A DNA stretch of 8,142 nt from Planctomycetaceae bacterium (GTDB lineage Bacteria > Planctomycetota > Planctomycetia > Pirellulales > Thermoguttaceae). The notes under the pieces were generated by a model. It made no database searches. It was not told where the DNA came from and saw only the letters and a list, made by a program, of their open reading frames with translations. The stretch covers positions 1-8,142 of the forward strand of contig JAITQJ010000091.1 in NCBI GenBank assembly GCA_031288955.1. The letters are read 5' to 3'. Position 1 is the stretch's first letter, and each line of letters starts with the position of its first letter. This document shows positions 5,835 to 8,142 of this stretch, piece by piece. The position numbers and the translations under genes are program-made.

Positions 5835-7039
5835 CGCCGGTCGGCATCCCTTTTGACTTTCTTTTCCTCGTCCTTAATTGCTTTACTGAAAAAGGCAGCA
5901 ATGTCTTTATAGATTTGCTCCCAATCGCTGCCGAAACATTCCTCAAATTCCTGCACACGGATTTTCGCCGAATCCCGCGACTCCGGTGTCTTTTCACGCA
6001 TTTTATTCAGGTACTGCGCTAATTCATCCGATTTTGTTTTCGCCAAATAATACATCAGTCCCCAAGCCGCCGAATAGGCGGTCAATGCCGTTTCCTCGTT
6101 CATAAACAGTCCGTCTTTGACAATAACGGATTCAAACGGACGGTCTTCCCTGTGCCGCAGAACTTCTTTAAGCATTGCTAAACGTTCGGGATTTAACCTC
6201 GGTCCCAGAGTCCAGCCAATCGGACTTTTCGCATCAGGAACCTCGTGAAATGTCGCCAATCCTTCACAAACCCAGGTCGGATTCGGAGCCAGCCGCGTGT
6301 GCATTCCGCAGTTAAAACCGACCTGATGCGCCGCCTCGTGGATGACTGTTTCAACATTAGTGTACGAGCCGGGCTGCTGCATAAACAATTTGATGTCCTT
6401 CGCTGTTGCCAGTTTCTGGTCGCCTTCGTTTGCTTTTTCCTTGCCGGACATATCGTACATTACAACCCGGTTCGTCCGCTGATTGTAATAAGCACAAACC
6501 GCACCGGGAATTTTCACCCCCTCCTTTTCGGCATACTTCATATAACGGTCTTTGCTCGACAGCACAACGGCAACAAGCGGATGCTCCGCCGTGTCCAGAA
6601 TAACTCCCTGCCGCTTCCAGTACATTACATAACCGCTGTAAAGTTTTTCGAGCAGCCTGCCGTACCAATTCGCAAAAGACCGCGATGTTGTATAGACAAC
6701 AAGGAAATGCTGCTTGTCGAGAATATAGTAACCTTTCGATTTGGGAAATTCCTTTTCCAGTTGGGCGAGCATTTCCTTGTCGCTGTAATACGTAAACTTT
6801 TGCGCATCCGACCGCTGGTCAATTAACTCTTTGGATTTAATAAAAAAGTATTGCCTGTCCCGCGTTTCAAATACCAGCCTGCCGCCGCTGTCTATCGCAT
6901 TGAGAAAACGTCCTTCGATTTGCCGTTCATCTTCCTGAAATGAAAAATCGGCGTAATCGATTCCGAAAGCGGACGGTACCGCTGCTCCAACGGCACAGAA
7001 ACAGAATACGGCAAGACGGCAAAACATCGGGAAATTCAT
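5831..7039 (-). CDS. Exported zinc-peptidase-like protein (DUF1570 type)
   Basis: A 402-aa exported protein resembling the DUF1570 family, gluzincin-like putative metallopeptidases abundant in planctomycetes. Numbering is from ATG 7039. Residues 1-26 are a signal peptide (MNFPMFCRLAVFCFCAVGAA, then VPSAFG), so the protein acts outside the cytoplasm. The N-terminal part (about 27-80) is a small beta-rich segment. The catalytic helix carries HEAAH (234-238, in VIHEAAHQVGFN), and WVCEGLATFHE places E259 (or E266) as the likely third zinc ligand. The C-terminus is a highly charged Lys/Arg/Glu tail. An in-frame GTG at 7084 would add 15 residues, but the ATG at 7039 places the signal peptide at the very N-terminus and fits the promoter at 7099-7127. 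Its stop overlaps the next open frame as ATGA. The substrate is unknown. Divergent from it is a HEAT-repeat lipoprotein. Confidence 0.8.
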   Translation of the reverse strand: MNFPMFCRLAVFCFCAVGAAVPSAFGIDYADFSFQEDERQIEGRFLNAIDSGGRLVFETRDRQYFFIKSKELIDQRSDAQKFTYYSDKEMLAQLEKEFPKSKGYYILDKQHFLVVYTTSRSFANWYGRLLEKLYSGYVMYWKRQGVILDTAEHPLVAVVLSSKDRYMKYAEKEGVKIPGAVCAYYNQRTNRVVMYDMSGKEKANEGDQKLATAKDIKLFMQQPGSYTNVETVIHEAAHQVGFNCGMHTRLAPNPTWVCEGLATFHEVPDAKSPIGWTLGPRLNPERLAMLKEVLRHREDRPFESVIVKDGLFMNEETALTAYSAAWGLMYYLAKTKSDELAQYLNKMREKTPESRDSAKIRVQEFEECFGSDWEQIYKDIAAFFSKAIKDEEKKVKRDADRR

Positions 7040-7098
7040 CTTGATTCGTTCAGTAATAATCGTTATCTTTCGCAGACCATACACAATGCGGTTCTTTG

Positions 7099-7127
7099 AT
7101 TATACACGGCAACTAACACTGAAACAA
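7099..7127 (-). promoter_or_regulatory. Candidate sigma-70-type promoter for the peptidase-like gene
   Basis: On the minus strand TTGTTT (7127-7122) is followed after exactly 17 nt by TATAAT (7104-7099), a perfect -10 box. Transcription would start near 7091 and leave a leader of about 52 nt before ATG 7039. It overlaps the 5' edge of the divergent lipoprotein gene. The weak -35 lowers certainty. Confidence 0.5.
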
Positions 7128-7904
7128 ATGCAGAAACAATTAAAAGCCTTATTGTATTCGTTGACAATGTTCCCGCTGTTTCTGTTTTCCGGCTGCGCTG
7201 TTGACAACGAATATATTGCTAAATTGCCGCTGTTTGAGGCGAAAAGCGATAAGATTCCCGGTCTTGACCCGCCTTATGAACGCAAAAAACTAATTCGGGA
7301 AAAAGGCGAAAAGGGGGCAAAAGCCGATGCCGCTTCGCAGGAGATATTGTCCGCCCAACTGATGTTAGAGTACCAAACGTCTCCTGACCCGAATATGCGG
7401 CGGGAAGCAGTTGATGCGATGGCAAAGATTCCGTGTCCGCAGCGTGACCAATATCTGCTGGAGGTTCTCAAAGACAGCGACGCTTTTATCCGGCTCTCTG
7501 CACTAGAAGCATTAAAAACAGCACATTCCAAGTCCTCTTCTGCCGCAGCCGGCGGGTATGTTTCCGTCCTGGTTGACCGAATGAAACACGACACGGACAA
7601 AGATGTCCGTTTGGCGGCGATTCGTCTGCTCGGCGGTATCAAGTTGCATACCATCAAAGAGTCGGAGGGCATCACGCCGGACTCGCTGACGCTTGCACTC
7701 GGCGAAATGTTGCAGGACAAGGTTCCGGCGGTACGGTATGCGTCAATGGAAACACTGCAAAAGTTGACGGGTAAAGATTACGGCACGGACATTAACCGCT
7801 GGTCGCAATACATTCGTTACATTCAGGGTGAAGATGCAGAACTGCCGCAGCCGCGTTCGTTTGCCGAAAAAATTCCCCGCATTGATTTGCCGATGTTCAA
7901 GTAG
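7128..7904 (+). CDS. HEAT-repeat lipoprotein
   Basis: A 258-aa probable lipoprotein. Starting at ATG 7128, a short basic N-region and hydrophobic core lead to LFLFSGC, with lipid-attachment Cys23. The -3 residue is Phe, not the usual Leu/Val/Ile, so the lipobox is slightly off. After a charged linker (about 45-80), two to three HEAT-like helical repeats run from about 90 to 220: NMRREAVDAMAKI, DAFIRLSALEALKT, DKDVRLAAIRLLGGIK and VPAVRYASMETLQKLTGKDYG. Such repeats make protein-protein scaffolds. The TGKDYG ending followed by a Trp resembles planctomycete HEAT lipoproteins I recall. No catalytic motif is visible. Longer in-frame starts exist (ATG 7086, TTG 7041), but they only lengthen the region before the signal peptide. 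No start has a Shine-Dalgarno. It is divergent from the DUF1570-like gene, with 88 bp between starts. Function unknown. Confidence 0.78.
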   Translation: MQKQLKALLYSLTMFPLFLFSGCAVDNEYIAKLPLFEAKSDKIPGLDPPYERKKLIREKGEKGAKADAASQEILSAQLMLEYQTSPDPNMRREAVDAMAKIPCPQRDQYLLEVLKDSDAFIRLSALEALKTAHSKSSSAAAGGYVSVLVDRMKHDTDKDVRLAAIRLLGGIKLHTIKESEGITPDSLTLALGEMLQDKVPAVRYASMETLQKLTGKDYGTDINRWSQYIRYIQGEDAELPQPRSFAEKIPRIDLPMFK

Positions 7905-7922
7905 TCTCAACGGCAGCATATC

Positions 7923-7952
7923 TGGTAGAATACGTTCGTTTAGAACAGTTCT
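7923..7952 (+). promoter_or_regulatory. Candidate extended -10 promoter and palindrome before the GTPase gene
   Basis: TGGTAGAAT (7923-7931) fits an extended -10 element (TGnTATAAT with one change); no good -35 is visible. Start of transcription would be near 7938. Just downstream, AGAACAGTTCT (7942-7952) is a perfect 11-bp palindrome, preceded by GTTC (7934-7937), which forms a second inverted repeat with its GAAC. It could be an operator. The spacing does not fit a known LexA box. Confidence 0.3.
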
Positions 7953-7984
7953 GCACTTTACGTTGTCAATTATCAAATAGCTCA

Positions 7985-8142
7985 ATGCCTGCAAATTTAA
8001 CTCAACAGTATAAAAAAGCGGAAGAACAGTACCGGCGGGCGGAAACGCCGGAAGATGAATTAAAATGGCTGCAAATAATGCTTGCGGAAATGCCGAAACA
8101 TAAAGGCACCGACCATCTGCAAGCAAAACTGAAAACAGAGAT
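7985..8142 (+). CDS. DRG/Obg-like TGS-domain GTPase, N-terminal fragment (3' end outside window)
   Basis: The first 52 codons of a gene that continues past the window. The start MPANLTQQYKKAEEQYR, followed by about 20 helical residues and then MPKHKGTDHLQAKLK, matches from memory the N-terminal helical region of a DRG/Obg-like GTPase family with a C-terminal TGS domain, found in planctomycetes, some other bacteria and archaea. That region comes before the G1 P-loop, so no nucleotide-binding motif is inside the window and the call rests on the N-terminal signature alone. Such proteins are thought to act with ribosomes. The ATG at 7985 has no Shine-Dalgarno. An 80-bp gap separates it from the HEAT lipoprotein gene. 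Confidence 0.75.
   Translation, partial: MPANLTQQYKKAEEQYRRAETPEDELKWLQIMLAEMPKHKGTDHLQAKLKTE

Noticed and set aside
6245..6826. 193-aa plus-strand open frame
   Set aside because: It mirrors the peptidase-like gene, whose HEAAH motif and signal peptide show the true frame.
1..8142. CRISPR arrays, insertion sequences, phage genes, toxin-antitoxin or other defence modules
   Set aside because: I see no regularly spaced repeats, transposase or integrase motifs, or defence domains. All long genes are accounted for as envelope, metabolic, regulatory or translation functions.

Overview
The window looks like a chromosomal segment of an anaerobic or micro-oxic, Gram-negative-type member of the Planctomycetota (inference). 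Four observations support this. The lptF-type permease has the planctomycete form of the family, with a helical segment before the C-terminal membrane block. There is an exported DUF1570-type zinc-peptidase-like protein and a beta-barrel protein of a style common in planctomycetes. Most genes lack a clear Shine-Dalgarno sequence. HydG plus rubrerythrin points to [FeFe]-hydrogenase metabolism and peroxide defence in an oxygen-avoiding cell. The assignment rests on remembered family resemblance, not on a search.

Layout, left to right. (1) 1-1714, + strand: the last 90 codons of hydG, the radical-SAM maturase of [FeFe]-hydrogenase, then 29 bp later a complete NtrC-type sigma-54 response regulator. 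(2) 1715-1788: a convergent junction with two small adjacent hairpins. (3) 1789-5834, - strand: read in transcription order, a possible 79-aa protein, a rubrerythrin gene with its own near-consensus promoter and a Tat leader, a tRNA-Ser(UGA) 16 nt after it, arfB (ribosome rescue), an outer-membrane beta-barrel gene and an LptF/LptG permease gene. The last two genes are 2 nt apart. (4) 5831-7039, - strand: an exported DUF1570-like metallopeptidase-type protein whose stop overlaps the 79-aa start as ATGA. (5) 7040-7127: a divergent promoter region. (6) 7128-7904, + strand: a HEAT-repeat lipoprotein. (7) 7985-8142, + strand: the N-terminus of a DRG/Obg-like TGS-domain GTPase that runs off the window.

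How the genes may work together. hydG and the regulator may form one transcription unit, which would tie sigma-54 control to hydrogen metabolism or its neighbours. The barrel and LptF-type genes form a tight two-gene unit for the cell envelope. Rubrerythrin appears to be an independently promoted unit with two translation starts, one giving a Tat-exported form and one, with the only strong Shine-Dalgarno found in the window, giving the ordinary cytoplasmic form. I see no mobile elements, CRISPR arrays, phage genes or obvious defence system. The most interesting item is the dual-start rubrerythrin and its leader region.
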